DNA of 47,574 nucleotides from Lysobacterales bacterium (GTDB lineage Bacteria > Pseudomonadota > Gammaproteobacteria > Xanthomonadales > SZUA-38), in NCBI GenBank assembly GCA_030065125.1, contig JASJDM010000039.1, positions 1 to 47,574 of the forward strand, written 5' to 3'. A program made the translations under genes and the position numbers. Of this stretch, positions 7,194 to 15,488 are shown piece by piece. Position 1 is the first letter of the stretch. Each line of letters opens with the position of its first letter. The notes under the pieces are model-generated. The model worked only from the letters and a program-made list of their open reading frames with translations, was not told the origin of the DNA and ran no database searches.

Positions 7194-8495
7194 TCACCGT
7201 TTTTTGATGATCTGGAGAGTCGCCGTTGCTGGCAGGATGGAGAACCTGACGCTGCGGATGCTGTAACGGCTGCGGTCGCTGGCGTCACGCCCCCAGTAAC
7301 CGGCCGAATCCTGGGTCTGTTCAAAACGGTAGACAACCGCCCGGCCGTCGTCCCGGAAGGAGGCCCGGGTCAGGCTGGTAGCAGCGCTGTTATCCAGAAG
7401 CGAACTGCCCAGCAGGCGACTCAGCCGCGGCTGGGGCACCGCCATGCCGCTGCCGCTGGCGGGGGGATCGTCGTAGTACTCGTTGCCGATGGTTGGCTTG
7501 CGGCTGGGGTCGATGACGATGGTTCCGTCGGCAAGCCGGTAGCTATCCCCGGGCGAGAGCACACTGAGGTCGAGGTCGAGGGCGGCGAACTGGCCATTCA
7601 CGGTGGAGAAACCGGCTTTGCGCCCGTCAAGCAGGGTGACGTTGCCGCGGCCCGCAACATTGAACTGACCCGCAGCCAGATAAACGACCAGGGCGGTGTC
7701 CTCGTCAATGCCGAAGCCGAGGCGCGTTTCGTTGGGCCTGCTGGCGATAGCCACGGCCAGGCGGCCCAGACGGGCCCGCTCACCGAAGTGTTGGTCGACC
7801 AGGCCAACAGGAAAGAATCCCAGGCCGGGCCCCAGGGTCAGCGTGGTGTCGTCCGGTTGGCCCGCCTTCCGAGTCAGCGAGCTCAGTGGATCGCCTCCGG
7901 TGATCATCGGGTCGCTCATCACTGCTGCACCTGCGCTGGTACCGCCGACCACTGCGCCGGCGGCCAGCCGGTCCCGCACAGCTTTCAGCATCGGCGTTTC
8001 TGACCCGCTTTCAGGGGAGAGCAGCATGGTCAGGCGGCGCTGGTCGCCGCCGGTCATCCAGATTCCGCCCGCGGACTCGATCTTGTCGATCTCGGTGGGG
8101 CTGCGGGCGTTGCCCGACCACTTGGACTCGTCCACCGTGCGGGTTGATGGATCGTCTTTTATCGCGAGTTTGACTAAGGTCACCCGATCTTCGGACACGC
8201 CGTGGCGGCCCAGGGCCCGGATGAAGGCTGCCACCGACTGCGCAGGCTCGCCAGAAGCCGTCGGCAGCACGGCGATACGGCTGGTCGCAGGGTCCGGCAG
8301 CGCCTCGATGAAGGCGCGGTAGACGGCAGAATTATCGGGCTGGAGCCCACCCCCGACGATGACCAGGGTCCCCGGCGCCGCGTTGATGGCCGATGCCAGT
8401 GCCAGCAGCGCCAGGCCCGCAAGGCCCATGCCCAGCCGTGACAGACCAGGTTTGTCCGTCACGGCCGCAGGCAAAGCGTCGACAGCGCGAACCAT
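7194..8495 (-). CDS. Secreted cyanophycinase-like peptidase, family S51 (CphB/CphE type)
   Basis: A 433-residue peptidase S51 protein with a long signal sequence (residues ~1-40, ending ALASAINAA). Cyanophycinase hallmarks are clear: VIVGGG at the start of the fold, WMTGGDQRRL near 147, the nucleophile elbow GGTSAGA with Ser187, LVDQHFGERARLGRL near 232-246, and GFGIDEDTALVV near 261. Cyanophycinases cut multi-L-arginyl-poly-L-aspartate into beta-Asp-Arg dipeptides. A C-terminal extension of ~130 residues beyond the catalytic domain has no recognised domain. The start overlaps the TonB receptor stop (TGATG). The export signal and that coupling suggest degradation outside the cytoplasm linked to uptake. 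A different isoaspartyl or peptide substrate is possible. Confidence 0.8.
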   Translation of the reverse strand: MVRAVDALPAAVTDKPGLSRLGMGLAGLALLALASAINAAPGTLVIVGGGLQPDNSAVYRAFIEALPDPATSRIAVLPTASGEPAQSVAAFIRALGRHGVSEDRVTLVKLAIKDDPSTRTVDESKWSGNARSPTEIDKIESAGGIWMTGGDQRRLTMLLSPESGSETPMLKAVRDRLAAGAVVGGTSAGAAVMSDPMITGGDPLSSLTRKAGQPDDTTLTLGPGLGFFPVGLVDQHFGERARLGRLAVAIASRPNETRLGFGIDEDTALVVYLAAGQFNVAGRGNVTLLDGRKAGFSTVNGQFAALDLDLSVLSPGDSYRLADGTIVIDPSRKPTIGNEYYDDPPASGSGMAVPQPRLSRLLGSSLLDNSAATSLTRASFRDDGRAVVYRFEQTQDSAGYWGRDASDRSRYSIRSVRFSILPATATLQIIKKR

Positions 8496-11305
8496 CAGAA
8501 CCCGTAGGTGTATCTCAGGGTGAGGTAACGGCCCATGGAGTCATGATTGATGTGATCCACGTTGGCCGAGCTACCCAGCACCAGCGGTGGCTCTTCGTCC
8601 GTCAGGTTGCGGACATTCAACTGCACGAAGCTGTTCTCGGTGACGTCGTAGCTCAGGTTCAGGTCAAACACTGTCCAGGAATCCACCTTCACCACTGCAT
8701 CCGACGGCAAACCCACCGCTGCCAGGGTTCTGGAGCTTGGGTCGTCCAGGTAGCTGTCGGTGTAGCGCATGCCGAGGCTCGCCCGCCAGTCATCCTTACG
8801 CCAGCGGAGCCGAACGTTGGTCAGGAACTCGGGGTAACGAAACTCGCCGACCTCGTCGATGACGGGTGACACCGGAGAAGCCTGGCGCTCGAAGTCCAGC
8901 AGCCAGGTGACGTCGGCCAACAGGCTGAGTTCGTGGCCGCCGTCCAGGTCGAAGTAGTGGGTGTAAGCCAGGTCTACGCCGCTGACGTCCTCGAAACCGA
9001 GATTGGTCAGCTGGAAATGGGCGTCGATCACGAATCCACCGGCCACTTCAACACCAGGCTGGCCAGTGGGCAGTTCGCCTTCGCCGACCACCGGGAATTC
9101 ACCGGCCAGGGCACGGCGCAGGAAGTCATCCTCGTCCACGCCGATGATGTTTTCGTAGTCGATGGCCCAGTAGTCGAGGTTCAGCTCTATGTCCGGAGTC
9201 GGCCGCCAAAGCGCACCCAGTCCCCAGGTGTCCGCCTCTTCGGCTCCCAGATCTGGGTTAGACACGTCTTCCGACAGCAGCGCCTCACCGTCGGCGCCTG
9301 CATCACCGTCACAGGCGGCCGGCACGGCTTCACAGTCGACCCGGTAGCTCGACAGCAGGGTACCTGCACCCACCTGCGCCAGCGATGGCGCGCGGAAGGA
9401 GGTGGAGTAGTTACCTCGGAAAATCAGATTGTCGGTGGCAGACCAGCGGAACGCAACCTTGGGATTGACGTCACCGTCGAAGCCCTCGAAGTCGTCGTAG
9501 CGCAGTGCGAACTGCATGTCGAAGTCGTCACTGAAGGGCACGTAAATCTCACCGTAGGCCGCCCAGATGTTGCGATCGGCGTCAGCGGAGGTGGAGCTGA
9601 AACCCAGAATGGGCTCGGGATTGAATGTCGTCGCCACGGCAACGCCGGCAGGCACATCGCGGACCTCTTCATTGCGGTACTCAAAGCCAAATGCACCACT
9701 GACAGCATGGTCACGGAAGGTGAAAAGCTCACCGGTGGCGGAGACGTCGAAGGACCACATCTGGGATTCGCCATCACGCCGGGCCCGGGTGCGAAGCGCC
9801 TCATCAATGCCGGGCGACTGTGATTCCTGGCCGTTGAAGGGGTTGTACCACAGCGTGGTCAGGCCACGGTCCTCACAGGTCTCGCCAACAAACGACGCAC
9901 TGGGGCGAATCAGGTTCACATCCCAACGTTCCACCGTGGAGCCGTCGCTGCAGAGATTACCGAGGTTGGCGTTGTAAAATGCTTCGGCGATTACCAGGCC
10001 GCTGACGCCCTGTTGCTCGGACTCGCTCTTGCCGTAGGTCACGGCGCCCTCGATGCTCCAGCCGTTATCGAGATCGGTCTCAAGGCCGGAGACGATACGG
10101 TAGGTATCGGACTCAACCTCCACCGCACGCGGCTCGGGAATCTTGCCCCAGGCGAAGATCGGGAAGCCGAAAAACTCTGAAAAGGCATCGACCTGCCCTT
10201 CCTCGACGATGTCGTTGATCAGGGATTGGGGAAAGAACGGGTTTTCCGGGTCCACCGGTGCGCGGGAGAAGTTGGCCGGCGAACCGGTGCCACTGGACTC
10301 AGTGGTCTGGAACAGGACCTCGTTGAACCAGGTAGTCCGGTCGCTGATGTCGAATTCATAGTTCACCATTCCGCCGACGCTCTCAAAGTCATCAACGGTG
10401 GAGACAAAGCGGTTGGTGTTGACCTCGCAGAACTCACCAAAGTTGCCGAAGCCGAATTGGTCCGCAGGACAACCGCCGTCGCCGGGCTCCTCGGTCTGGT
10501 CAAAAAACTGGAGGAACAGGTCATTGAAGCTGGGATAGAAACCCTGCTGGCTCGGGCGCACGGAATCACGGCTGATGGCGCGGTCACGATCGTATAGCGC
10601 ATTTCGGTCGAACCAGTCCAGGATCACCAGGCCGCGGTGAGCGCCCTCCCCGAAGCCGGCGACGATATTGACGTTGGAGCGCCCCTCGTCAGTGCTCTCG
10701 GTGGAGTTGGCGTACGAGGCGGAGATCTCCGCGCCCTGGAAATCATCCCGCAGCACGTAGTTGACGACGCCAGCCACCGCGTCCGCGCCATAGATGGCCG
10801 AGGCGCCGTTGGGCAGCACTTCGACCCGTTCCACCGCGGACAGCGGAATCGAGTTGACGTCGATGAAGGATTCCTGGCCGCGGGCAAAAGAACTGATGGT
10901 TGCGCGGCGTCCGTTGATCAGGGTCAGCGTTGAACTGGTCCCCAGGCCCCGCAGCGACACGCCTGCCGCGCCAACCGGGGTATCGCTGGAAAGCGGACCA
11001 GCAGTAGAGGTGCTGAAGGTGCCGGAACCGCCACCGGTGATTGTCAGATCGCGCATCAGGTCGCCAAGGGAGTCAGCGCCGGACTCAAGGATGTCGTCGC
11101 GGTCGAGCTGAACTGCCTGGACCGCACCTTCCAGGTCAACACCTTGAATCCGGGTACCGGTCACCAGGACCTCTTCAATAGTCGTCGGCTGCTCGCCGGC
11201 CGGGGGCGTGTCCTGTGCCAGCGCACACACCGGGACGGCGGCAAGCGCGAGCAACATGGCCTGGGTCAGCGCACGGCGCTGGAACATGGATTTGTTAGCT
11301 TTCAT
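8495..11305 (-). CDS. TonB-dependent outer-membrane receptor
   Basis: A 936-residue receptor. The signal peptide (ends CALAQ, about residue 31) is followed by a TonB-box-like TIEEVLVTG. The plug domain is recognisable from LGDLMRDLTI, VSLRGLGTSSTLTLINGRR, INSIPLSAVERVEVLPNGASAIYGADAVAGVVNYV (shown in part) and ends near residue 190. The rest is a long beta-barrel that closes on LTLRYTYGF, with an aromatic final residue as expected for Bam-dependent insertion. It has no CirA/FepA-like siderophore hallmark; the type resembles the large receptors used for peptides or polymers in gammaproteobacteria. It sits between the RpiR regulator (48 bases upstream) and the cyanophycinase, so cyanophycin fragments are the likely cargo. 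Confidence 0.9.
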   Translation of the reverse strand: MKANKSMFQRRALTQAMLLALAAVPVCALAQDTPPAGEQPTTIEEVLVTGTRIQGVDLEGAVQAVQLDRDDILESGADSLGDLMRDLTITGGGSGTFSTSTAGPLSSDTPVGAAGVSLRGLGTSSTLTLINGRRATISSFARGQESFIDVNSIPLSAVERVEVLPNGASAIYGADAVAGVVNYVLRDDFQGAEISASYANSTESTDEGRSNVNIVAGFGEGAHRGLVILDWFDRNALYDRDRAISRDSVRPSQQGFYPSFNDLFLQFFDQTEEPGDGGCPADQFGFGNFGEFCEVNTNRFVSTVDDFESVGGMVNYEFDISDRTTWFNEVLFQTTESSGTGSPANFSRAPVDPENPFFPQSLINDIVEEGQVDAFSEFFGFPIFAWGKIPEPRAVEVESDTYRIVSGLETDLDNGWSIEGAVTYGKSESEQQGVSGLVIAEAFYNANLGNLCSDGSTVERWDVNLIRPSASFVGETCEDRGLTTLWYNPFNGQESQSPGIDEALRTRARRDGESQMWSFDVSATGELFTFRDHAVSGAFGFEYRNEEVRDVPAGVAVATTFNPEPILGFSSTSADADRNIWAAYGEIYVPFSDDFDMQFALRYDDFEGFDGDVNPKVAFRWSATDNLIFRGNYSTSFRAPSLAQVGAGTLLSSYRVDCEAVPAACDGDAGADGEALLSEDVSNPDLGAEEADTWGLGALWRPTPDIELNLDYWAIDYENIIGVDEDDFLRRALAGEFPVVGEGELPTGQPGVEVAGGFVIDAHFQLTNLGFEDVSGVDLAYTHYFDLDGGHELSLLADVTWLLDFERQASPVSPVIDEVGEFRYPEFLTNVRLRWRKDDWRASLGMRYTDSYLDDPSSRTLAAVGLPSDAVVKVDSWTVFDLNLSYDVTENSFVQLNVRNLTDEEPPLVLGSSANVDHINHDSMGRYLTLRYTYGF

Positions 11306-11353
11306 GGTTTCAGTCCTGTGATTTATCAGGTTTCGCGGTTTCGCCCGCTAAGC

Positions 11354-12223
11354 TCAGCCGATGTCATCCACCGCATCGCTGCGGTCTCGAAATATGCGAT
11401 TCAGTCCGGAGATCGCTTCCACCGTCTCACCGCGGTGCCGGGACGCAATCTCCACGACCAGGGCGTTCAACAGCACGTTCACCGAGGACGTGGCGTTGGT
11501 CAGCATCATTCCGTGGCTGGAAACGGCCAGCGACTGGTCAGCCAGTTCCACGGCGGGGGCTATGGCGCTGTTGGTGATCGCCAGTGTCGGTATTCCTCGC
11601 TGGCGGGCCTCGATGAGCAGTTCCAGCGTTGGTTTGGAATAGGGCGGGAATGAAAATACGACGACCAGGTCGGCCGGGCGCAGGACCACCAGCTGTTCCA
11701 GCGGAGACGTGTAGCGGGTGGGCAGGCTGCTGGCCCGCAGACCGTGCTCAGTAAAGAGATAGGTAGCGAAGTCAGCCAGGTAAGCCGAGATCCCCATGCC
11801 GAAGGTGAACACATGGTCGGCCTTGAAGAGCGTGGCAGCGGCCGACCGGAACGCGGATGACTCAATACCGTCCAGGGTCCGGTCGATGTTGTGACGCTCC
11901 AGGCGGGCCACCGCCGCCAGCACATCGTCATCATTGACTGCCGTTGTCTCCCCGGTGGCATCCACCGCTCCCTCGCGCAGGCCGTCAACCAGGGCCATCT
12001 TGAGATCGCTGTAGCCGCTGAACCCGATACGCTGGCAGAACCGGACCACCGTCGCGTCGGAGGTGCCGGTCCGCTCAGCGAGCTGGGGCACCGAAAGGAA
12101 CGGTATTTCTCCCAGGTGCTCCAGCACAAACTCACCGATGACCCGCTGCTGGGTGGTCAGATCAGCGGCGTGGGCGAGAATTCGATTGTGCAGCATCGGT
12201 TCGGCAGTACCAGCTCTGGGCAT
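11354..12223 (-). CDS. MurR/RpiR-family transcriptional regulator
   Basis: A 289-residue regulator. The N-terminal HTH_6 domain contains SVPQLAERTGTSDATVVRFCQRIGFSGYSDLK (shown for its helix-turn-helix, residues ~40-70). The C-terminal half is an SIS domain (FTFGMGISAYLADFATYLF, VVVFSFPPYSKPTLELLIEARQRG, LAITNS). SIS domains in this family usually bind phosphosugars, though some members control amino-acid or peptide genes. It is transcribed first in the regulator/receptor/cyanophycinase operon, so it probably controls that operon and itself from the AT-rich region upstream. The first ATG is used; a second Met lies ten residues in. Confidence 0.85.
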   Translation of the reverse strand: MPRAGTAEPMLHNRILAHAADLTTQQRVIGEFVLEHLGEIPFLSVPQLAERTGTSDATVVRFCQRIGFSGYSDLKMALVDGLREGAVDATGETTAVNDDDVLAAVARLERHNIDRTLDGIESSAFRSAAATLFKADHVFTFGMGISAYLADFATYLFTEHGLRASSLPTRYTSPLEQLVVLRPADLVVVFSFPPYSKPTLELLIEARQRGIPTLAITNSAIAPAVELADQSLAVSSHGMMLTNATSSVNVLLNALVVEIASRHRGETVEAISGLNRIFRDRSDAVDDIG

Positions 12224-12360
12224 TCCAAATGACTCCTATTATTTCATCTAATTATTATATGAAATTTTCATTTCATACGAAAGCCCTAGAAAAAAATACA
12301 TATTTTTCAGTAGTTTAAATTTTATCCTCTGAAAATTAAGCTTGGTAGTCATCCATCTTT
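12224..12360. promoter_or_regulatory. AT-rich control region with ATGAAA-T-TTTCAT operator candidate
   Basis: The 281 bases between the divergent RpiR and EcsC genes include a strongly AT-rich stretch (12240-12345) that stands out from its GC-rich surroundings. At 12259-12271 lies a perfect 13-base inverted repeat, ATGAAA-T-TTTCAT, 36 bases before the RpiR start. A second TTTCAT follows at 12271-12276. Its place and symmetry make it the best candidate operator for the RpiR protein. The remainder, up to 12504, shows no further clear element. Confidence 0.45.
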
Positions 12361-12504
12361 TCAATAGTTGATGTGCTTTCCTTCAACAAATTTCCGGTCG
12401 GCGGCCGGTACTGCGGGGACATGGGCCGGCATGCTGCAGATCGTTAACCCCAAAGTGATGGCATAGTCCGGCGTCAGCTGAGAGACTTGGCAGAGCAGGA
12501 ATGA

Positions 12505-13437
12505 TTGAGTCACATCATGACCAATGACAGGAAAGTGACAAAGAAAGCGGCCAAAAAGGCACCGAAGAAAGCGTCTCGCAAGGCGCCTCGTAAAGTAAGT
12601 TCCCGGTCAGCGCCGGCAAGCGGCGGAAAGCAGGCTGCCTCGCAGTGGCCTGATTCCAGGGATCTTTCCGATCTGCGAGCGGCCGTGCAGCGCCTGGAAC
12701 ATCCCGGCCTGGCGGCCCGGCTGACCAGCCTGGTTGGTCTCCCGTTTGAGCAGGGACTGAAGCTGTTGCCCGAACCCTGGTATCAGCGAATCCATCAGTC
12801 GGCTCAGGGCGCCATCAGCCAGGCGCTGGGTGTGGCTGTCTCAACCATGCCAGACGGGCCGGACCGGAGCAGGAGCCGGCCCGACTTTCACCGCCTGCTT
12901 GGCATGGGAACCGGTGCGGTCGGGGGATTCTTCGGTCTGCCGGGAACACTGCTGGAACTGCCGACCACGACGGTCGTCATGCTGCGCGCCATCGCCGACG
13001 TGGCAGCCGGCGAGGGTGAGGATCTCTCCACGTCCGATGCGCGCCTGGCCTGCGTCCAGGTGTTTGCCCTGGGTGGCCGTCGCCCCGAGGACGACGCCGC
13101 GGAAACGGGCTACTACAGCGCACGGATGGCGCTGGCCTACCATTTTTCCGCGGTTTCCAGTCAGCTGGCGCGCAGCGGCATGGTGCAGCGCAGCCTGCCG
13201 GCCGCCATCCAACTGGTACGCGGGGTAGCGGCACGGTTTGGTGTGGCTATCTCGGACAAGGTGGCTTTCCAGCTGGTCCCGGTTGCCGGCGCCATCTCGG
13301 GCGCCCTGATCAACGGGATATTCATTCAGCACTTCCAGGAAATGGCCCGGGGTCACTTCGTGGTGCGCCGGCTGGAGCGACGCCACGGACCCTCCGTGAT
13401 TCGTGGTGCCTACGAACGGCTGGCTCGCAGCCCGTGA
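12505..13437 (+). CDS. EcsC family protein with Lys/Ala-rich histone-H1-like N-terminal tail
   Basis: A 310-residue EcsC-family protein. The core begins near residue 100 (WYQRIHQSAQGAISQALGVA). It has the glycine-rich hydrophobic hallmark MGTGAVGGFFGLPGTLLELP near 135 and VQVFALGGR near 190. Unusually, the first ~35 residues are a basic tail rich in K and A (KKAAKKAPKKASRKAPRK), like histone H1 or AlgP tails. AGGA lies four bases before the TTG at 12505; an ATG at 12517 is the alternative and is 16 bases from it. EcsC proteins are poorly understood. Biological role and location are unknown; the tail could bind nucleic acid or anionic membranes (inference). Confidence 0.75.
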   Translation: MSHIMTNDRKVTKKAAKKAPKKASRKAPRKVSSRSAPASGGKQAASQWPDSRDLSDLRAAVQRLEHPGLAARLTSLVGLPFEQGLKLLPEPWYQRIHQSAQGAISQALGVAVSTMPDGPDRSRSRPDFHRLLGMGTGAVGGFFGLPGTLLELPTTTVVMLRAIADVAAGEGEDLSTSDARLACVQVFALGGRRPEDDAAETGYYSARMALAYHFSAVSSQLARSGMVQRSLPAAIQLVRGVAARFGVAISDKVAFQLVPVAGAISGALINGIFIQHFQEMARGHFVVRRLERRHGPSVIRGAYERLARSP

Positions 13438-13510
13438 AAGGGCCCGGCCGAGTGCCGGACCCCGGCGGGAGACGGTGAAGACAGAATCGACCGAACGGGT
13501 GCACAGTTGG

Positions 13511-13705
13511 CTAACTCTCGTCCTCAAACACCTCGTCGACTGGAAGGCCAAACTCCTTCGCTATGCGAAACGCCAGCGGCAATGAGGGGTCATGCCGGCC
13601 ATTTTCGATGGCATTGACCGAGTTTCTCGACACACCGATTCGCGCGCCGAGTTCGGCCTGGGACCACCGCCGCTCGGCGCGAAGTACACGTAATCGATTC
13701 TTCAT
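13511..13705 (-). CDS. Small XRE-family transcriptional regulator
   Basis: A 64-residue protein made almost only of a Cro/CI-type helix-turn-helix: MKNRLRVLRAERRWSQAELG, then ARIGVSRNSVNAIENGRHDPSLPLA and a final FGLPVDEVFEDES. This is the compact type often paired with a small integral membrane protein. It lies 18 bases downstream of such a gene on the same strand and is probably co-transcribed with it. Likely role: dimeric repressor that controls its own operon through the palindrome upstream. No ligand domain is present. Confidence 0.85.
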   Translation of the reverse strand: MKNRLRVLRAERRWSQAELGARIGVSRNSVNAIENGRHDPSLPLAFRIAKEFGLPVDEVFEDES

Positions 13706-13723
13706 TTTGCAGCGCTACCGGAC

Positions 13724-14161
13724 TCAGGCCTGGGGCCGCGCTGCCCGCCAGGACCACGCCGCATAGGCAATGATTGCGCACAGAAACATGAGCGTGATGA
13801 CCGTCATGGCACCGAGGCCAAAGCCAACAGCCGCTGGCGGCAGGTCATTCGCCGGGGACTCCGCCAGGCTGGCGATGAAATCGGCAACAGCGGTGGAGCG
13901 GGTCATCACAATCAGGAACCCTACGGTGCAGGCAATCCCGGCATAAGCACCGATTGCCGTGATGAATCTCGCTGCCGCAATCTCAACCTCGTCGGCGTTG
14001 CGCCTGGATTCCCAGACTACGATGCCGAAAATCACGCACAGATAGCTGACCTCGAGGATGGTCTGCGCCGGCTCGCCAAATGGCGCAGCAAAAATGAGAT
14101 ATAGAAACGGCACCATCAGCAAAACCATGGGGGACAGCTTCCGAACCAGACTTTTTGTCAT
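13724..14161 (-). CDS. Small membrane protein paired with XRE regulator
   Basis: A 145-residue inner-membrane protein with about four membrane segments: LSPMVLLMVPFLYLIFAAPF, ILEVSYLCVIFGIVVW, ITAIGAYAGIACTVGFLIVM, and AVGFGLGAMTVITLMFLCAIIAYAAW. A charged loop (ESRRNADEVEIAA) separates the second and third. I do not recognise the family. The open frame extends to an ATG at 14200, but that codon is the edge of the 20-bp palindrome. The ATG at 14161 has GAGA about eight bases upstream and is preferred; 14179 is also possible. It is first in an operon with the XRE gene, a common pairing whose function is generally unknown. Confidence 0.65.
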   Translation of the reverse strand: MTKSLVRKLSPMVLLMVPFLYLIFAAPFGEPAQTILEVSYLCVIFGIVVWESRRNADEVEIAAARFITAIGAYAGIACTVGFLIVMTRSTAVADFIASLAESPANDLPPAAVGFGLGAMTVITLMFLCAIIAYAAWSWRAARPQA

Positions 14162-14180
14162 GACAGGATCTCTTTTCATA

Positions 14181-14200
14181 ATGCAAAGTATACTTTGCAT
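14181..14200. promoter_or_regulatory. Perfect 20-bp palindrome, probable XRE operator
   Basis: ATGCAAAGTA is followed directly by its reverse complement TACTTTGCAT. It lies 19 bases before the membrane protein's preferred start and contains a -10-like TATACT at its centre on the minus strand, so a bound repressor would block that promoter. The regulator encoded second in the operon is the obvious candidate. Confidence 0.6.
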
Positions 14201-14283
14201 ATTTTCGGATTCGCCGTCAAGGCGTCTTACAGAGATTTTGTGCCAGGCACAGCCAACGCGCTGTACGGAGTGCGGCGATCAGT

Positions 14284-15384
14284 TCACGCGGCTTGTGGTG
14301 ATTCAAGGTCCATGGCGTGAACCTTGATTCCCCGCTGCATCAACGGCCGGAACAAGGCGTCCAGGGTCATCACTTCTTCGGGCATCCAGACACCCGGAGC
14401 CGGGCAGGCGCGGAGAAGTCGCCTGGCCATCTCCGTGGCCACCATTGCGGCACTTTCAGCCAGATCCGTTCCTTCTGCGATCACCCGCCGGACCCCGCTT
14501 TCGGCGGCGACATCCACCATCACAATCCATCGGTCTTTCCGGCCCTCGGGGATCTGGTCAACGGCGCGGCGAGTCAAACCCTCAATTGCCTTGCGCCCCA
14601 TCAATCCGGTGACCTTCGATCGCGACAGCCCGTTCAGCAATCGGGTCAGTTTTCCGGACCCGAGACTGAGCCACGAGGATGCCTCGGCAACGCCCAGTGT
14701 ATCGGGGTAAAAGAACTGATCCGGCAGGCAGAAATGATACTCCCGCTGATCACGGGCCGGGGCGGGATAGCTCACCCGACGGGATTCGCTGAAGTTGGAC
14801 ACGCTACGGTCGTATTCGCCTTTCATGACGGGGAACTTTCGGCCAAGGTCGGTTAACTGCTCCATCCACGATGGGCTGAATTCAGGTCCGGTCTGCCACC
14901 ACAGATGGGTGGTAATGCTGTTGGCTTCGGTTACGCCTTCTACGGCGCTCCGGGCCATCAGGTTGGCCAATCCCGGCACCAGACCGCAGCCGAGCAACAT
15001 CCTGGTGCGACCTTCTCTGGCCTCATCGTCCAGGGCCAGCATCTGGGAAATGCAGCGATAGTCGGAGGTCACGTCCAGGTAGGGGATGGCGCCCCGGGCC
15101 GCCGCGGCGGCCAATTGTGGCTCGCCGGTCTGGGGCGCACAGTTGATGATCAGGCCCGCGTTGTCCAGGCCGTCGGCAATGCTGTCCGGGTTGTCCACAT
15201 CGATGCGGCGGTGGCTGACCCTTGAGCCAACCTCGTCCGCCATTTCCCTGGCCTGGGAATAGTCACGGCCCGCCACCACCACACGCGCCTGCACCTGCTG
15301 CACAAGGTTGCGCACGATTCGGGAGCCGAGAGCGCCATAGCCGCCGGTTACAATAATCGCCTTTTTTTGTTTTGACTGGACCAT
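14284..15384 (-). CDS. Saccharopine dehydrogenase-like NAD(P)-binding protein
   Basis: A 366-residue oxidoreductase-like protein. The N-terminus has a Rossmann motif (AIIVTGGYGALGSRIV, residues ~9-24) and VVAGRD after the second strand. LIINCAPQTGEPQLAAAAARGAIPYLDVTSDY is typical of the saccharopine dehydrogenase NADP-binding family. LGCGLVPGLANLMARSAVEG around residue 130 is also characteristic of these homologues. The C-terminal half lacks features pointing to lysine metabolism, so the substrate is unknown; such proteins include trans-acting enoyl reductases and other reductases. It follows FkbM on the same strand with a 104-base gap, which holds a short ACGCG-AAAA-CGCGT inverted repeat (15423-15436). 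Confidence 0.75.
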   Translation of the reverse strand: MVQSKQKKAIIVTGGYGALGSRIVRNLVQQVQARVVVAGRDYSQAREMADEVGSRVSHRRIDVDNPDSIADGLDNAGLIINCAPQTGEPQLAAAAARGAIPYLDVTSDYRCISQMLALDDEAREGRTRMLLGCGLVPGLANLMARSAVEGVTEANSITTHLWWQTGPEFSPSWMEQLTDLGRKFPVMKGEYDRSVSNFSESRRVSYPAPARDQREYHFCLPDQFFYPDTLGVAEASSWLSLGSGKLTRLLNGLSRSKVTGLMGRKAIEGLTRRAVDQIPEGRKDRWIVMVDVAAESGVRRVIAEGTDLAESAAMVATEMARRLLRACPAPGVWMPEEVMTLDALFRPLMQRGIKVHAMDLESPQAA

Positions 15385-15488
15385 GGTCCGGAAAACCGTT
15401 GTCTAATCCAGCCACCACGGTAACGCGAAAACGCGTAAGCGCTTCATTTTTACAACAGTTTTTAACACTCCCGCCCGCCACGCGACCC

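Noticed and set aside
13440..13470. CCGGC/GCCGG hairpin between the convergent EcsC and XRE genes
   Set aside because: The stem is short and no T run follows, so a terminator cannot be supported.
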